Below are positions 43,238 to 53,014 of a stretch of DNA of 64,000 bases, piece by piece. Below the pieces are notes generated by a model, which was not told the origin of the DNA, ran no database searches, and saw nothing but the letters and a program-made list of their open reading frames with translations. The stretch is taken from assembly GCF_000333035.1 (NCBI RefSeq), contig NZ_BANU01000001.1:62001-126000 (forward strand), written 5' to 3'. How positions within the stretch are numbered: position 1 is the stretch's first letter; every line of letters begins with the position of its first letter. The DNA comes from Gordonia sihwensis NBRC 108236 (GTDB lineage Bacteria; Actinomycetota; Actinomycetes; Mycobacteriales; Mycobacteriaceae). A program made the translations under genes and the position numbers.

Positions 43238-44296
43238 ATGACCGAGGACCGGAGTGGCGAGCAGCCGCCGCGCTCAGTGCTGGTGACCGGGGCGTCCACC
43301 TTCCTGGGCGGGTACCTGGTCACCCGATTGGCGGCGAACCCCGACATCGAACGGGTCGTCGCCGTCGACTCCCGAGTGCCGACCAAGGTGCTGATGCGCC
43401 GGATGGGACGCGCCGACTTCCTGCGTCTGGACATCCGGCGTCCGGCGATCGCGAAGGCCATCGCGAGCTACGACGTGGACACCTTGGTGCACGCGGCGCC
43501 GTCGATCCTCGACAGCGTGGAGCACACCGCCGCGATCAAGGAACTCAACGTGGTCGGCACCATGCAGGTCTGCGCGGCGTGTCAGCGGAGCCCGTCGGTG
43601 CGGCGGCTGGTGCTGCGTTCGAGTGCGATGGTCTACGGTGCGGGGCCCAGCGACCCGGGCTTCTTCTCGGAGGGCACGCCGGCGCGCAAGGAGCCGCGGC
43701 GGGGCTACGGTCGCGACCTGATCGACATGGAGGGCTATGCGCGCGGACTCGCGCGGCGCCGACAGGACATCGACGTCTCGATCCTGCGGTTCCAGTCGAT
43801 CCTCGGCCCGCGGATCCGGACCCGCATGAGCGCGTATCTGTCGCTGCCGGTGGTGCCGACGGCCTTCGGGCGTCAGCCCCGGTTCCAGTTCCTTCACGAG
43901 GAGGACGCGCTCGCCGCCCTCGAGCACGCCACCCTGAACCGGCGTCCGGGCACCTTCAACATCGCAGGCGACGGTGTGGTGACGCTGTCGCAGTCGGTGT
44001 ACCGCGCAGGACATCTGAAACTTCCGGTGCCGGCAGGGTTGATCTCGCCGCTGACGGGCGTGCTGCAGGGCGGCGGCCTGCCGGGCATACGGTCGGAGAA
44101 CACCTCGTACCTGTCCTACGGGCGGGTTCTCGACACCACCCGGATGCGGACCGAGCTCGGCTTCGTTCCGCGGTATTCGTCGCTGGAGACGCTCGACGAT
44201 TTCATCGAGCGGGGCGGAAGCGAGCCGGTGATCTCGTCGGACACGTGGCGGGCGTTGGAGCATCAGGCCGTCGCGGCGGCGACGCGGCTTCAGTAG
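43238..44296 (+). CDS. NAD-dependent epimerase/dehydratase-like SDR (GalE2-like)
   Basis: 352 aa. An extended SDR with nucleotide-binding VTGASTFLGGYL at residues 16-27, VHAAP, and NVVGTMQVC. The usual YxxxK site appears altered: a Tyr in the RGYGRDLIDMEGYAR segment is not followed by Lys three residues later, so catalysis as an epimerase is uncertain. Positionally it equals Rv0501, annotated galE2. A nucleotide-sugar or lipid substrate is possible. Confidence 0.78.
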   Translation: MTEDRSGEQPPRSVLVTGASTFLGGYLVTRLAANPDIERVVAVDSRVPTKVLMRRMGRADFLRLDIRRPAIAKAIASYDVDTLVHAAPSILDSVEHTAAIKELNVVGTMQVCAACQRSPSVRRLVLRSSAMVYGAGPSDPGFFSEGTPARKEPRRGYGRDLIDMEGYARGLARRRQDIDVSILRFQSILGPRIRTRMSAYLSLPVVPTAFGRQPRFQFLHEEDALAALEHATLNRRPGTFNIAGDGVVTLSQSVYRAGHLKLPVPAGLISPLTGVLQGGGLPGIRSENTSYLSYGRVLDTTRMRTELGFVPRYSSLETLDDFIERGGSEPVISSDTWRALEHQAVAAATRLQ

Positions 44297-44352
44297 ACCG
44301 GTGTCGCGCGCATACGATATGAGCAGGGTTTTCCAGAGCGGGGGTATCGAAG

Positions 44353-45429
44353 ATGGCAGCGGCCGAACGGCCCGGTGATTCGCGTACGGCGAAGGTCATC
44401 GCGCTCTACACGGATCCGAACGCGCAACGACGTTCAGCGGGAACCGGGCATCCGAACACCGACGGTTTCGGCCGCCCCGCCGCCGGCGTGACGCCGATCC
44501 ACGAGGGCATCGAACTCCACGACGAACCATCCGCCCCGGTCGAACCGGTGCGGCATTCGCCGCTGTTCAGTCTCGGTGGGCTGCGCGGGGCGATTGCGGA
44601 CTCGCTGATCGCCACCAGCGGGTTCATCAGGGAACGGCTCACCGGCGACTACGAGGTGGACGAGTTCGGTTTCGATCCACACTTCACCGAATCGGTCTTC
44701 TTCCCGGCAGTGCGCCAGGTGTACGAGAAGTGGTTCCGTGTAGAGGTGACCGGAGTCGAGAACCTGCCGACCGCCGGAGCCGGCCTGCTGGTGGCGAACC
44801 ATGCGGGATCGATCCCGATCGACGCGGTGATCACCTCGCTCGCCGTGCGCGACAACCATCCCGAGGGCAGGTACCTCCGACTGCTGGCCGCCGACATGGC
44901 GTTCGAGACGCCGGTGGTCGGAGACCTGGCCCGGCGGGTGGGCGCGACCCTGGCGTGCAACGACGACGCCGACGCGCTGCTGCGTCGCGGGGAGCTCACG
45001 GCGGTGTGGCCCGAGGGGTACAAGGGCATCGGCAAGCTCTACAAGGACCGCTACAAGCTGCAGCGCTTCGGCCGCGGCGGATTCGTGACCACCGCATTGC
45101 GCACCGGTGCGCCGATCATCCCGGTCTCGATCGTCGGATCGGAGGAGATCTACCCGATGATCGCCGACCTGAAACCGCTGGCGCGGGCACTCGGTCTGCC
45201 GTACTTCCCGATCACGCCGCTGTTCCCGTGGCTGGGGCCGCTCGGGGTGATCCCCCTCCCGTCCAAGTGGCACATCCACTTCGGCAAGCCCATCCGGACC
45301 GACGGTTACGACGAATCGGCCGCCGACGACCCGATGACCGTCTTCGACCTCACCGATCACGTCCGCGAGGAGATTCAGCAGACCCTCTTCCGGATGCTGA
45401 GCCGCAGGGGCTCGGTCTACCTCGGCTAG
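44353..45429 (+). CDS. PlsC-like 1-acyl-glycerol-phosphate acyltransferase family protein
   Basis: 358 aa. A hydrophilic N-terminus of ~95 residues precedes an LPLAT domain (about 115-335) with the catalytic VANHAGSIPIDAVI (a His...Asp variant of HX4D), FETPVVGDLARRVGA, the phosphate-binding VWPEGYKG and the late segment PIIPVSIVGSEE. It should acylate a glycerol-phosphate-like or other lipid acceptor at the membrane. It is the Rv0502 counterpart. Its TAG stop overlaps the stop of the convergent next gene within CTAG. Confidence 0.85.
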   Translation: MAAAERPGDSRTAKVIALYTDPNAQRRSAGTGHPNTDGFGRPAAGVTPIHEGIELHDEPSAPVEPVRHSPLFSLGGLRGAIADSLIATSGFIRERLTGDYEVDEFGFDPHFTESVFFPAVRQVYEKWFRVEVTGVENLPTAGAGLLVANHAGSIPIDAVITSLAVRDNHPEGRYLRLLAADMAFETPVVGDLARRVGATLACNDDADALLRRGELTAVWPEGYKGIGKLYKDRYKLQRFGRGGFVTTALRTGAPIIPVSIVGSEEIYPMIADLKPLARALGLPYFPITPLFPWLGPLGVIPLPSKWHIHFGKPIRTDGYDESAADDPMTVFDLTDHVREEIQQTLFRMLSRRGSVYLG

Positions 45430-46256
45430 CGGCACCGCCAGCCGGCCACCGCGCACTGGTGATCGGCGTCGCTGCCCGCCGCCAGGACCGTTCCGTCGGC
45501 TCGCAGGCCCAGGCTGTGCTCCGCGCCCGCCGCGACGGCGACCACATCCCGCCACGACGACACGGCGCACTGTCCGCGACTGTCGTCCCCCGCGGCCAGC
45601 ACACGTCCGCGCTCGTCGACTCCCAGCACGTGGTGGCTGCCCGCGGCGATGTCGACGATCCCTCGCCATCGGCCCGTCTCGGCCAGGCCGTCGCCGGTGG
45701 TCAGCACCCGGCCGTCGCGGGTGACCGCCACCGTGTGCAGAGAGCCTGCGGCGACAGCGCGGACCCGTCGCCAGTCCGCGACCTCGCACTGGCCGCGACG
45801 ATCGTTGCCCGTCGCGACCACGGTGCCGTCATGGCGGAGGCCCACTGAGTGCCAGTCTCCGGCCGCAACAGCCACCACGTCTCTCCAGCAGCCCACCTCG
45901 CACGCACCTTCCGCGGTGCGTCCGGCGGCCGCCACCGTCCCGTCGGCCAGGACCCCGAGGGTCCGGCGCCAGCCGGCGGCGATGGCGACGACCCCGGTCC
46001 AGTCGGAGACCTCGCACTGGCGGTCGCCGTTCCACCCGGTCGCCGTCACCGTCCCGTCGGCGCGCAAGCCGACGGTGTGCGAGCGGCCGGTGTTGGCAGC
46101 GGCGTGGACGTTGCCCGCCGCCACGGCGACCACCTCACGCCAGTGGCTCACGGCGCACTCGGGAGCATTCGGCCTGCCTGCGGCGACCACGCGGCCGTCC
46201 CGCCGGACTCCGACGGAGTGGCGGCGCCCGGCCGCGATGACGGGACGCGGATTCAC
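45426..46256 (-). CDS. Compact RCC1-type repeat protein, predicted seven-bladed propeller
   Basis: 276 aa from the GTG at 46256, 7 nt after the phosphatase stop, so the two form an operon. The whole chain is seven repeats of about 33-47 residues with the pattern AAG-x2-H-(S/T)-x-GLRxDGTVxAxG, then QCxVxxW-RxVVAV. Repeat 2 has a short insertion and repeat 5 lacks the Cys segment. Six of seven repeats keep a Cys before the Trp. There is no signal peptide. RCC1-like propellers bind proteins or DNA, but the role here is unknown. M. tuberculosis has no such gene at this place. Confidence 0.82.
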   Translation of the reverse strand: MNPRPVIAAGRRHSVGVRRDGRVVAAGRPNAPECAVSHWREVVAVAAGNVHAAANTGRSHTVGLRADGTVTATGWNGDRQCEVSDWTGVVAIAAGWRRTLGVLADGTVAAAGRTAEGACEVGCWRDVVAVAAGDWHSVGLRHDGTVVATGNDRRGQCEVADWRRVRAVAAGSLHTVAVTRDGRVLTTGDGLAETGRWRGIVDIAAGSHHVLGVDERGRVLAAGDDSRGQCAVSSWRDVVAVAAGAEHSLGLRADGTVLAAGSDADHQCAVAGWRCR

Positions 46257-46263
46257 CGCCGGG

Positions 46264-47406
46264 TCACCTGCGGCGCAGCACCTTCGATGCGACCGCGGCC
46301 GCGCCGCCCGCGGCACCGACCACCATGGCGGTCTGCACGCCGTACTTCGCCGCTTTGCGTGCGGTGCGGAAGTCGTACTGCTCCCAGCCCCGCACGCGGG
46401 CGATCTCACGCAGGTCGGGGTCCGGGTTGATCGCGACGGCGGTGCCGACCAACGAGAGCATCGGAACGTCGTTGTGCGAGTCGGAGTACGCGGTGCAGCG
46501 TTTGAGGTTGAGGCCCTCGCGGACGGCGATCGTGCGGACCGCGTGAGCCTTGCCCGGACCGTGCAGGATGTCGCCGACGAGCCTGCCGGTGAAGACGCCG
46601 TCGACGCTCTCGGCCACGGTTCCGAGCGCGCCGGTGAGCCCGAGCCGCTTGGCGATGGTCTGTGCGAGTTCGACCGGAGTGGCGGTGACGAGCCAGACCT
46701 GCTGTCCCGCATCCAGATGCCGTTGGGCGAGCGCCGCGGTGCCCGGCCAGATCTTGTCGGCGATGTACTCGTCGTAGATCTCCTCGCCGAGTCGGACGAG
46801 TTCGGCGGTCTCACGCCCGGCGATGAACGACAGCGCCTTGTCTCGGCCCTCGGCGACGTCGCCGGCGTTCTCCTTGCCGGTGATCCGGAACTTGGCCTGC
46901 TGCCACGCGAATTCCATGATGTCGGTGTAGGAGAAGTAGTTCCGTGCGGCGAGGCCGCGGGCGAACAGCACGATCGACGCACCGTGCACCAGCGTGTTGT
47001 CGACGTCGAAGAAGGCGGCTCCGGTCAGGTCGGTGACCTGGCCGCCGTCCGTGTCGGGGGTCCGCGCGCGCAGTGATTCGATCGCGGCCTTCGCGGCGGC
47101 CTCGCCGGCGAGCACCTGGCGGAGTTCGCCGGCCGTCTGACGGAACCGGCCGGCGCGCTGGGAGATCCATTCGCCGACCCGTCGAGCGTCCTCATCCTCC
47201 GAACGCTCCTCCGCACGGCCGGCTTCGCTCCCGTCCGGACCGTCGAGCAGGCCGCCGTCCCGGTCCTCGCGCGGTTCGTCGTCGTGCGCCACGTCGTACT
47301 GCTCCGCCTCCAACTCGGCGGCCTCGTGCCGGTCCGCCTCGAGCTCGGCCGCCTCCTCGGCGGTGAGGTCCTCCGAATCGGGACGGTCCATCGAGTCGCG
47401 GCTCAC
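46264..47406 (-). CDS. HAD-superfamily phosphatase, SerB1-like
   Basis: 380 aa from the GTG at 47406, preceded by AAGGAGGG; an ATG five codons later is possible. The first ~110 residues are acidic and Ala/Glu-rich. The HAD core begins with the nucleophile motif [11 protein letters not shown], continues with LVTATP and ends with [11 protein letters not shown], and a hydrophobic C-terminal segment ([17 protein letters not shown]) may associate with the membrane. It resembles the HAD-IB phosphoserine phosphatase-like Rv0505c; the true substrate is uncertain. Confidence 0.85.
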   Translation of the reverse strand: MSRDSMDRPDSEDLTAEEAAELEADRHEAAELEAEQYDVAHDDEPREDRDGGLLDGPDGSEAGRAEERSEDEDARRVGEWISQRAGRFRQTAGELRQVLAGEAAAKAAIESLRARTPDTDGGQVTDLTGAAFFDVDNTLVHGASIVLFARGLAARNYFSYTDIMEFAWQQAKFRITGKENAGDVAEGRDKALSFIAGRETAELVRLGEEIYDEYIADKIWPGTAALAQRHLDAGQQVWLVTATPVELAQTIAKRLGLTGALGTVAESVDGVFTGRLVGDILHGPGKAHAVRTIAVREGLNLKRCTAYSDSHNDVPMLSLVGTAVAINPDPDLREIARVRGWEQYDFRTARKAAKYGVQTAMVVGAAGGAAAVASKVLRRR

Positions 47407-47510
47407 GGGCCACCCTCCTTCTCCTGGGCGGAATCGGTCGGAGTCCAGCCTATCGCGGGACGGGGCCGGTCGCGCCGGGCCCGTGCGGGGTGGACGGCGG
47501 TGATCTTTCG

Positions 47511-47516
47511 TACACT
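47511..47516 (+). promoter_or_regulatory. -10 box TACACT, leaderless arrangement
   Basis: TACACT ends 6 nt before the GTG of the glutaredoxin-like gene at 47523. Confidence 0.5.
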
Positions 47517-47522
47517 CGCGGT

Positions 47523-47783
47523 GTGGAAGCAGTCGTCGAATTGATGTCGCGCACCGGATGTTCGGCGTGTGCCCGCGCCGAAGAGGAACTGCGGGGGATC
47601 CTGGCCGACTACGGGCTGGCGATGCAGGTGATCGACGTCGATCGACGTGCACGGGAGGGCGACCCGCTGCCGCGCGCCGAGTACGGCGACCGGCTCCCGG
47701 TGGTCGTCCTGAACGGCGTCGAGCACAGTTACTGGGAAGTCGACGAGGGCCGTCTGCGTGCCGACCTGGAGGCCCTGCGGTAG
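47523..47783 (+). CDS. Glutaredoxin-like thiol-disulfide protein
   Basis: 86 aa from the GTG at 47523. A thioredoxin fold with the active-site CxxC as [15 protein letters not shown] near residues 13-16, the cis-Pro in RLPVVVLNG and a C-terminal helix. Its size and place equal Rv0508. It is a small redox carrier, possibly working with mycothiol or the cytochrome c maturation path encoded further on; that link is inference. Confidence 0.85.
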   Translation: MEAVVELMSRTGCSACARAEEELRGILADYGLAMQVIDVDRRAREGDPLPRAEYGDRLPVVVLNGVEHSYWEVDEGRLRADLEALR

Positions 47784-47952
47784 CGGCCGCGGTGTGCGTG
47801 CGAGCGTGCATTTGCCTGTGCGCTTGATCTAGCCTGAAAACTGTATGTCCACTCGGCCGACCGGGCCGGGGCTGGAAAGAGGAGCGAGCACCGGCGGGTG
47901 GTCGGCGGGCATCGAGGTGTCTCCGGCGACGGCGGGTGGGAGGCGTGTCACT

Positions 47953-49287
47953 GTGAGTGTCTTGTTGTTCGGCGTGTCCCATCGGAGTGCTCCGGTATCG
48001 GTCCTCGAACGACTCGCCGTCTCCGACTTCGACCGCCCGAAGCTGGTCGACGCGCTGTTGTCCTCACGCACCGTCTCGGAGGCCATGCTGGTCTCCACCT
48101 GCAACCGAGTCGAGATCTACGCCGTCGTGGACGCTTTTCACCCCGCCCTCGAAGCCGTCGGCAGGGTGATCGGAGACCACAGCGGGCTCTCGGTCGCCGA
48201 ACTCACCGACCACGCCTATGTGCGGTACTCGGAGGCGGCGGTGGAGCATCTGTTCACCGTGGCCGCGGGTCTTGACTCGATGGTGGTCGGCGAACAGCAG
48301 ATCCTCGGGCAGATCCGGTCCGCGTACTCCGACGCCGATGACAACCAGTCGGCGGGCAGCACGCTGCACGAGCTGGCGCAGAAGGCGCTCCGGGTCGGCA
48401 AACGCGTCCACACGGAGACCGGCATCGACCGCGCAGGCGCCTCGGTGGTCTCGGTGGCCATCCATCGCGCCAAAGCCATCCGGGGCGATCAGGCGCCGAT
48501 CCGCCGAGCCGTCGTTCTCGGTGCCGGCGCCATGGGGTCGCTGGCGACGAGCCGGCTGGCCGGCGACGGCGTCACCGACATCACCGTCGTCAACCGCACC
48601 GCGGCGCGCGCGGACGAGGTCGCCGCGACGGTGGCGGAGAAGTACGGGATCACCGCGCGCGGAGCCACTTTCGACGACATCGCGACGGTGATGGCCGACG
48701 CCGACATCGTCGTCACCTGTACCGGTTCGGTGGCCGCGGTGGTCCAGGTGGGCGACGTGCACTCCGCGCTGACTCGACGGACCAACGTGGCACCGCTGAT
48801 GATCTGCGACCTCGGTCTCCCGCGCGACGTGGATCCAGCCGCGGGCCGGCTGCCCGGCGTGCACATCGTCGACATCGAGGGTCTGCGCGGCGACGACCAG
48901 ACCCGCGCGGCCGAAGCCGATGCGCTCGCGGCCCGCTCCATCGTCGCGGGCGAGCTGGCCGAGTACCTCGCGGTGCAGCGTCAGGCGGAGGTCACCCCCA
49001 CCGTCGCCGCACTCCGTCAGCGGGCCGCGGACGTGGTGGAGGCGGAGATCCTGCGACTCCAGAGCCGGTTGCCGGACCTCGACAGTGGCCAGCGCGACGA
49101 GGTGGCCAAAGCGGTGCGCCGCGTGGCGGACAAACTGCTGCACGCCCCGACCGTTCGGGTCAAGCAACTCGCGTCGTCCGGTCGCGGTGACCACTACGCG
49201 GAGGCACTCCGCGAACTGTTCGAACTCAAGCCCGGGGCGGCCGAGTCCGTCGCGGCTTCCGAGTCGGGCATCGACGAACTGCGCTGA
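47953..49287 (+). CDS. hemA: Glutamyl-tRNA reductase
   Basis: 444 aa from the GTG at 47953, which has GGGAGG upstream and aligns with the family start [14 protein letters not shown]. An in-frame ATG at 47845 would add 36 low-complexity residues. The catalytic Cys50 lies in [11 protein letters not shown], the NADPH loop is [15 protein letters not shown], and [10 protein letters not shown] is conserved. It makes glutamate-1-semialdehyde from charged tRNA-Glu, the committed step of heme synthesis. It leads the hemA-C-D-B operon. Confidence 0.95.
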   Translation: MSVLLFGVSHRSAPVSVLERLAVSDFDRPKLVDALLSSRTVSEAMLVSTCNRVEIYAVVDAFHPALEAVGRVIGDHSGLSVAELTDHAYVRYSEAAVEHLFTVAAGLDSMVVGEQQILGQIRSAYSDADDNQSAGSTLHELAQKALRVGKRVHTETGIDRAGASVVSVAIHRAKAIRGDQAPIRRAVVLGAGAMGSLATSRLAGDGVTDITVVNRTAARADEVAATVAEKYGITARGATFDDIATVMADADIVVTCTGSVAAVVQVGDVHSALTRRTNVAPLMICDLGLPRDVDPAAGRLPGVHIVDIEGLRGDDQTRAAEADALAARSIVAGELAEYLAVQRQAEVTPTVAALRQRAADVVEAEILRLQSRLPDLDSGQRDEVAKAVRRVADKLLHAPTVRVKQLASSGRGDHYAEALRELFELKPGAAESVAASESGIDELR

Positions 49288-49341
49288 CCGCTCCGGTCGG
49301 CGCAGGCATCACCACATCCAGCAGAACAGGACGAGTCAATC

Positions 49342-50289
49342 GTGCAGGATTCCGCCAGCCGGACCATTCGCATCGGGACCCGCGGGTCGCTGTTGGCGAC
49401 CACGCAGGCGCAGGACATCGCCGACCGGCTCACGGCGGCCGGGCACCCCGCGGAGCTGAAGATCATCAGCACCGCGGGCGATACGTCGACCGCGCCGGTG
49501 GCGCAGATCGGCGTCGGCGTCTTCACCACCGCGATCCGGCTGGCGTTGCGCGCCGGCGAATGCGACGTCGCGATCCACTCGTACAAGGATCTGCCCACCG
49601 CGCCCGAGGACGATCTCGCCATGGGTGCGGTGCCGACTCGGGTGGATCCCCGAGACGCGCTGGTCAGCCGTGGTGGCATGGTGCTCGGTGAGCTGCCGAG
49701 CGGCTCGGTGATCGGCACCTCGTCGCCCCGACGTGCCGCGCAGCTTAGAGCACTGGGTCTCGGTTTGGAAATTCGCCCCCTAAGAGGCAACCTTGATTCT
49801 CGGTTGGGCAGAGTCGCGAGCGGTGAGCTGGACGCGATTGTGGTAGCCCGAGCCGGGCTGGTGCGGATCGGCAAGGCCGATGTCGTCACCGAGGCACTTG
49901 ACCCCTTGGTCATGCTGCCGGCACCGGCACAGGGCGCCCTGGCTGTGGAATGTCGTTCCGACGATGCCGAACTGGTGAGAATTCTCGCCGAGTTGGACGA
50001 TCCGTCCACCCGCGCAGCGGTCGACGCCGAGCGTGCGGTACTCGCGGCCCTGGAGGCCGGGTGCACCGCGCCGGTCGGTGCGCTTGCCGAGGTGGTCGAA
50101 TCGATCGACGACGATGGGCGCATCTTCGCCGAACTGTCGCTCCGTGCGGTGGTGGCGGCCGAAGACGGATCCGAAGTGATCCGGGCTTCGGTGGTGGGCC
50201 CGGTCGATCGGGCCGCACAACTCGGCAAGGACCTCGCCGCCGAACTGCTCGAGCTCGGTGCCGCCGCACTGGTCCCCAAGGGGGACTAG
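49342..50289 (+). CDS. hemC: Porphobilinogen deaminase
   Basis: 315 aa, GTG start. [15 protein letters not shown] at the N-terminus, HSYKDLPT, the Arg-rich [13 protein letters not shown] segment and the dipyrromethane-bearing Cys in [11 protein letters not shown] are all present. It joins four porphobilinogen units into hydroxymethylbilane. It lies 54 bp after hemA. Confidence 0.96.
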   Translation: MQDSASRTIRIGTRGSLLATTQAQDIADRLTAAGHPAELKIISTAGDTSTAPVAQIGVGVFTTAIRLALRAGECDVAIHSYKDLPTAPEDDLAMGAVPTRVDPRDALVSRGGMVLGELPSGSVIGTSSPRRAAQLRALGLGLEIRPLRGNLDSRLGRVASGELDAIVVARAGLVRIGKADVVTEALDPLVMLPAPAQGALAVECRSDDAELVRILAELDDPSTRAAVDAERAVLAALEAGCTAPVGALAEVVESIDDDGRIFAELSLRAVVAAEDGSEVIRASVVGPVDRAAQLGKDLAAELLELGAAALVPKGD

Positions 50290-50330
50290 CCCGCGGCCAC
50301 GCCGAACCCGCGCAGTAGGAGAACCTTTAT

Positions 50331-50344
50331 CCCGCCGTGGCGGG
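50331..50344 (+). promoter_or_regulatory. GC-rich hairpin in the hemC-hemD gap
   Basis: CCCGCC-GT-GGCGGG forms a short stem, followed by a second overlapping GC palindrome around 50361-50376. The 103-bp gap is longer than elsewhere in the operon, so processing or attenuation is possible. Confidence 0.35.
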
Positions 50345-50392
50345 GTAGGAACGAACTGCAGCCCCGGGGGCGGGGCAGGAGAGTGCGAACGC

Positions 50393-52000
50393 ATGAGCCG
50401 TACGAAGAATGCTAATCCCGGCCGGATCCTGTTCGTGGGGTCGGGTCCCGGAAATCCGGATCTGCTTACCGTGCGAGCGCAAAACGTCCTGGTGAACGCG
50501 ACCTCCGCGTACGTCGATCCCGACGTGCCCGCCGGTGTGCTCGCGGTGATCGGTTCGGCGCACGCCGTGGCCGAGCCCGCGCCGACCAGGGCCGGCCGCA
50601 AGGCCGCCGCCGAGCAGGCGTCCGAGGCGCCCGAGGTGACCAAGCCCGCGCTCGGTGATCCCGCGCAGGTCGCCAAGACGCTCGTCGCCGAGGCCAAGAC
50701 CGGAGTCAACGTCGTTCGCGTGGTCGCGGGCGACCCGATGAGCTCCGACGCCGTTCTCGCCGAGGTCACCGCCGTGGCCCGGACCAGCGTGCCCTTCGAG
50801 GTGCTGCCGGGCATTCCGGCGGCCTCCGCCGTCCCGAGCTTCGCCGGCATGCCGCTGGGATCGGGTCACACCGTCGCCGACGTGCGCGGCGACGTCGACT
50901 GGGCGGCTCTGGCCGCGGCACCCGGCCCGCTGATCCTGCACGCCACCTCTGGCCACCTCGCCGAACTCGCCAGCGCGCTGACCGAGCACGGTCTCGCGCC
51001 GCAGACACCGGTCGCGATCACCGTGAACGGCACCACCTGCGCGCAGCGGACCATCGAGGCGACGCTGGCGACCCTCAACGAGAACGGCAACGCTCTCAAC
51101 GGCCCCCTGGTGGTCACCGTCGGAAAGATCGTGACCCAGCGGGGCAAGTTCTCGTGGTGGGAGTCGCGGGCGCTGTACGGCTGGACGGTCCTGGTGCCGC
51201 GCACCAAGGACCAGGCGGTCGACATGAGCGATCGACTCGTCTCGCACGGAGCCATCCCCAAGGAGGTGCCGACCATCGCGGTGGAGCCGCCGCGCAGCCC
51301 GGCGCAGATGGAGCGCGCGGTGAAGGGCCTGGTGGACGGCCGGTACCAGTGGGTCGTGTTCACCTCCACCAACGCTGTTCGCGCCGTCTGGGAGAAGTTC
51401 GCCGAGTTCGGTCTGGACGCGCGCGCCTTCTCCGGTGTGAAGATCGCCTGCGTCGGAGAGGGGACCGCGGCGAAGGTCCGCTCGTTCGGTGTGGAGCCGG
51501 AACTGCTGCCGACCGGCGAGCAGAGTTCGCTCGGCCTGCTCGAGGTGTTCCCGCCTTACGACGAGGTCTTCGACCCGGTGGACCGCATCCTGCTTCCGCG
51601 TGCCGACATCGCCACCGAGACGCTCTCGGAGGGCCTGCGCGATCGCGGTTGGGAGATCGACGACGTGACCGCGTACCGCACCGTGCGCGCCGCACCGCCG
51701 CCCGCCGAGACGCGCGAGATGATCAAGACCGGCGGCTTCGACGCGGTCTGCTTCACCTCGAGCTCCACCGTCCGGAACCTGGTCGGCATCGCGGGCAAGC
51801 CGCACGCACGGACCATCGTCGCGTGCATCGGTCCCAAGACGGCCGAGACGGCGGTCGAGTTCGGTCTGCGCGTGGACGTGCAGCCCGAGACGGCGTCGAT
51901 CGTCGATCTGGTCGACGCGCTGGCCGCACACGCCGCACAGCTGCGTGCCGAGGGGGCGCTGCCTCCGCCGCGCAAGAAGTCCCGACGTTCGCGGTCGTGA
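50393..52000 (+). CDS. hemD: Uroporphyrinogen-III synthase fused to a degenerate SUMT-like domain
   Basis: 535 aa from the ATG at 50393. The N-terminal half (about 1-250) has the methyltransferase start FVGSGPGNPDLLTVRAQ and PGIPAASAVPSFAGMPLG, but GDP is not followed by the usual FVFGRG, and the region after residue 55 is an Ala/Lys-rich linker. The C-terminal half (about 265-520) is the HemD fold with VLVPRTKDQA, VFTSTNAVRA and CFTSSSTVRNL. HemD closes hydroxymethylbilane into uroporphyrinogen III. The same fusion occurs in mycobacteria (Rv0511). Methyltransferase activity is doubtful. Confidence 0.9.
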   Translation: MSRTKNANPGRILFVGSGPGNPDLLTVRAQNVLVNATSAYVDPDVPAGVLAVIGSAHAVAEPAPTRAGRKAAAEQASEAPEVTKPALGDPAQVAKTLVAEAKTGVNVVRVVAGDPMSSDAVLAEVTAVARTSVPFEVLPGIPAASAVPSFAGMPLGSGHTVADVRGDVDWAALAAAPGPLILHATSGHLAELASALTEHGLAPQTPVAITVNGTTCAQRTIEATLATLNENGNALNGPLVVTVGKIVTQRGKFSWWESRALYGWTVLVPRTKDQAVDMSDRLVSHGAIPKEVPTIAVEPPRSPAQMERAVKGLVDGRYQWVVFTSTNAVRAVWEKFAEFGLDARAFSGVKIACVGEGTAAKVRSFGVEPELLPTGEQSSLGLLEVFPPYDEVFDPVDRILLPRADIATETLSEGLRDRGWEIDDVTAYRTVRAAPPPAETREMIKTGGFDAVCFTSSSTVRNLVGIAGKPHARTIVACIGPKTAETAVEFGLRVDVQPETASIVDLVDALAAHAAQLRAEGALPPPRKKSRRSRS

Positions 52001-52014
52001 GGTGAGCTAGCGAG

Positions 52015-53001
52015 ATGACCGGGCCGTTCATCCGCCCGCGCCGGCTGCGGCAGACCCCCGCCATGCGGCGGCTGGTCGCCGAGACCCGGCTGCATCCGTC
52101 CCAGCTGGTGCTCCCGATGTTCGTCGCCGACGGCATCGACGAGCCCCGGCCCATCTCCTCGATGCCCGGCGTGGTGCAACACACCGTCGACTCGCTGCGC
52201 GCCGCGGCGCACGACGCGGTCGACGCGGGAGTCGGTGGACTCATGCTGTTCGGGGTACCGCGAGCCGAGGACAAGGATGCGACCGGTTCGGCCGGCGACC
52301 GCCCCGACGGAGTGCTGAACCGCGGGCTCGAGGCCCTGCGGGCGGACTTCGGCGACGAGACCGTCCTGATGGCCGACACCTGTCTGGACGAGTTCACCGA
52401 TCACGGACACTGCGGGGTGCTGACCGAGAGCGGTGACGTCGACAACGACGCCACCCTGCGCCGATACGAGTCGCTCGCCGTCGCGCAGGCGCGGGCCGGT
52501 GCGCACGTGGTGGGGCCGAGCGGGATGATGGACGGCCAGGTGGCCGCGATCCGCGACGCTCTCGACGCCGAGGGCTTCATCGACACGACCATTCTCGCGT
52601 ACACAGCCAAGTACGCTTCGGCGTTCTACGGGCCGTTCCGGGAGGCCGTCGATTCATCACTCGTCGGCGACCGCCGCACATATCAGCAGGATCCGGCGAA
52701 CCGGCTGGAGTCCGCGCGCGAACTGCTCGCCGACCTCGAAGAGGGCGCCGACATGGTGATGGTCAAACCCGCCATGAGCTACCTCGACATCGTCCGGGAC
52801 GTCGCCGACCGGACCGACGCGCCCGTCGCCGCGTACCAGGTCAGCGGTGAGTACGCGATGATCGCCGCGGCCGCCGAGCGCGGCTGGATCGACTTCGACG
52901 CGGCCATCGACGAATCGGTGCTGTCGATCGCCCGCGCCGGTGCGTCGATCGTGCTGACGTACGCCGCGCCCGAGGTGGCGCGTCGACTCGCCCGCCGGTG
53001 A
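52015..53001 (+). CDS. hemB: Delta-aminolevulinic acid dehydratase (porphobilinogen synthase)
   Basis: 328 aa. The two Schiff-base lysines are in [13 protein letters not shown] and [12 protein letters not shown]. The metal segment reads [14 protein letters not shown]: one of the three zinc-ligand Cys found in E. coli and human enzymes is Asp, as in M. tuberculosis, so magnesium dependence is likely. It condenses two aminolevulinate molecules. It starts 14 bp after hemD. Confidence 0.96.
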   Translation: MTGPFIRPRRLRQTPAMRRLVAETRLHPSQLVLPMFVADGIDEPRPISSMPGVVQHTVDSLRAAAHDAVDAGVGGLMLFGVPRAEDKDATGSAGDRPDGVLNRGLEALRADFGDETVLMADTCLDEFTDHGHCGVLTESGDVDNDATLRRYESLAVAQARAGAHVVGPSGMMDGQVAAIRDALDAEGFIDTTILAYTAKYASAFYGPFREAVDSSLVGDRRTYQQDPANRLESARELLADLEEGADMVMVKPAMSYLDIVRDVADRTDAPVAAYQVSGEYAMIAAAAERGWIDFDAAIDESVLSIARAGASIVLTYAAPEVARRLARR

Positions 53002-53002
53002 T

Positions 53003-53008
53003 TAGGCT
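53003..53008 (+). promoter_or_regulatory. -10 box TAGGCT after hemB
   Basis: TAGGCT lies just after the hemB stop and ends 6 nt before the ATG at 53015, so the following membrane genes may have their own leaderless promoter. Confidence 0.45.
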
Positions 53009-53014
53009 GGAGTC

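Noticed and set aside
46990-47982. Long N-terminal extension of the HAD phosphatase upstream of 47406
   Set aside because: Pro/Arg-rich antisense of the glutaredoxin-like gene; a clear AAGGAGGG precedes the GTG at 47406.
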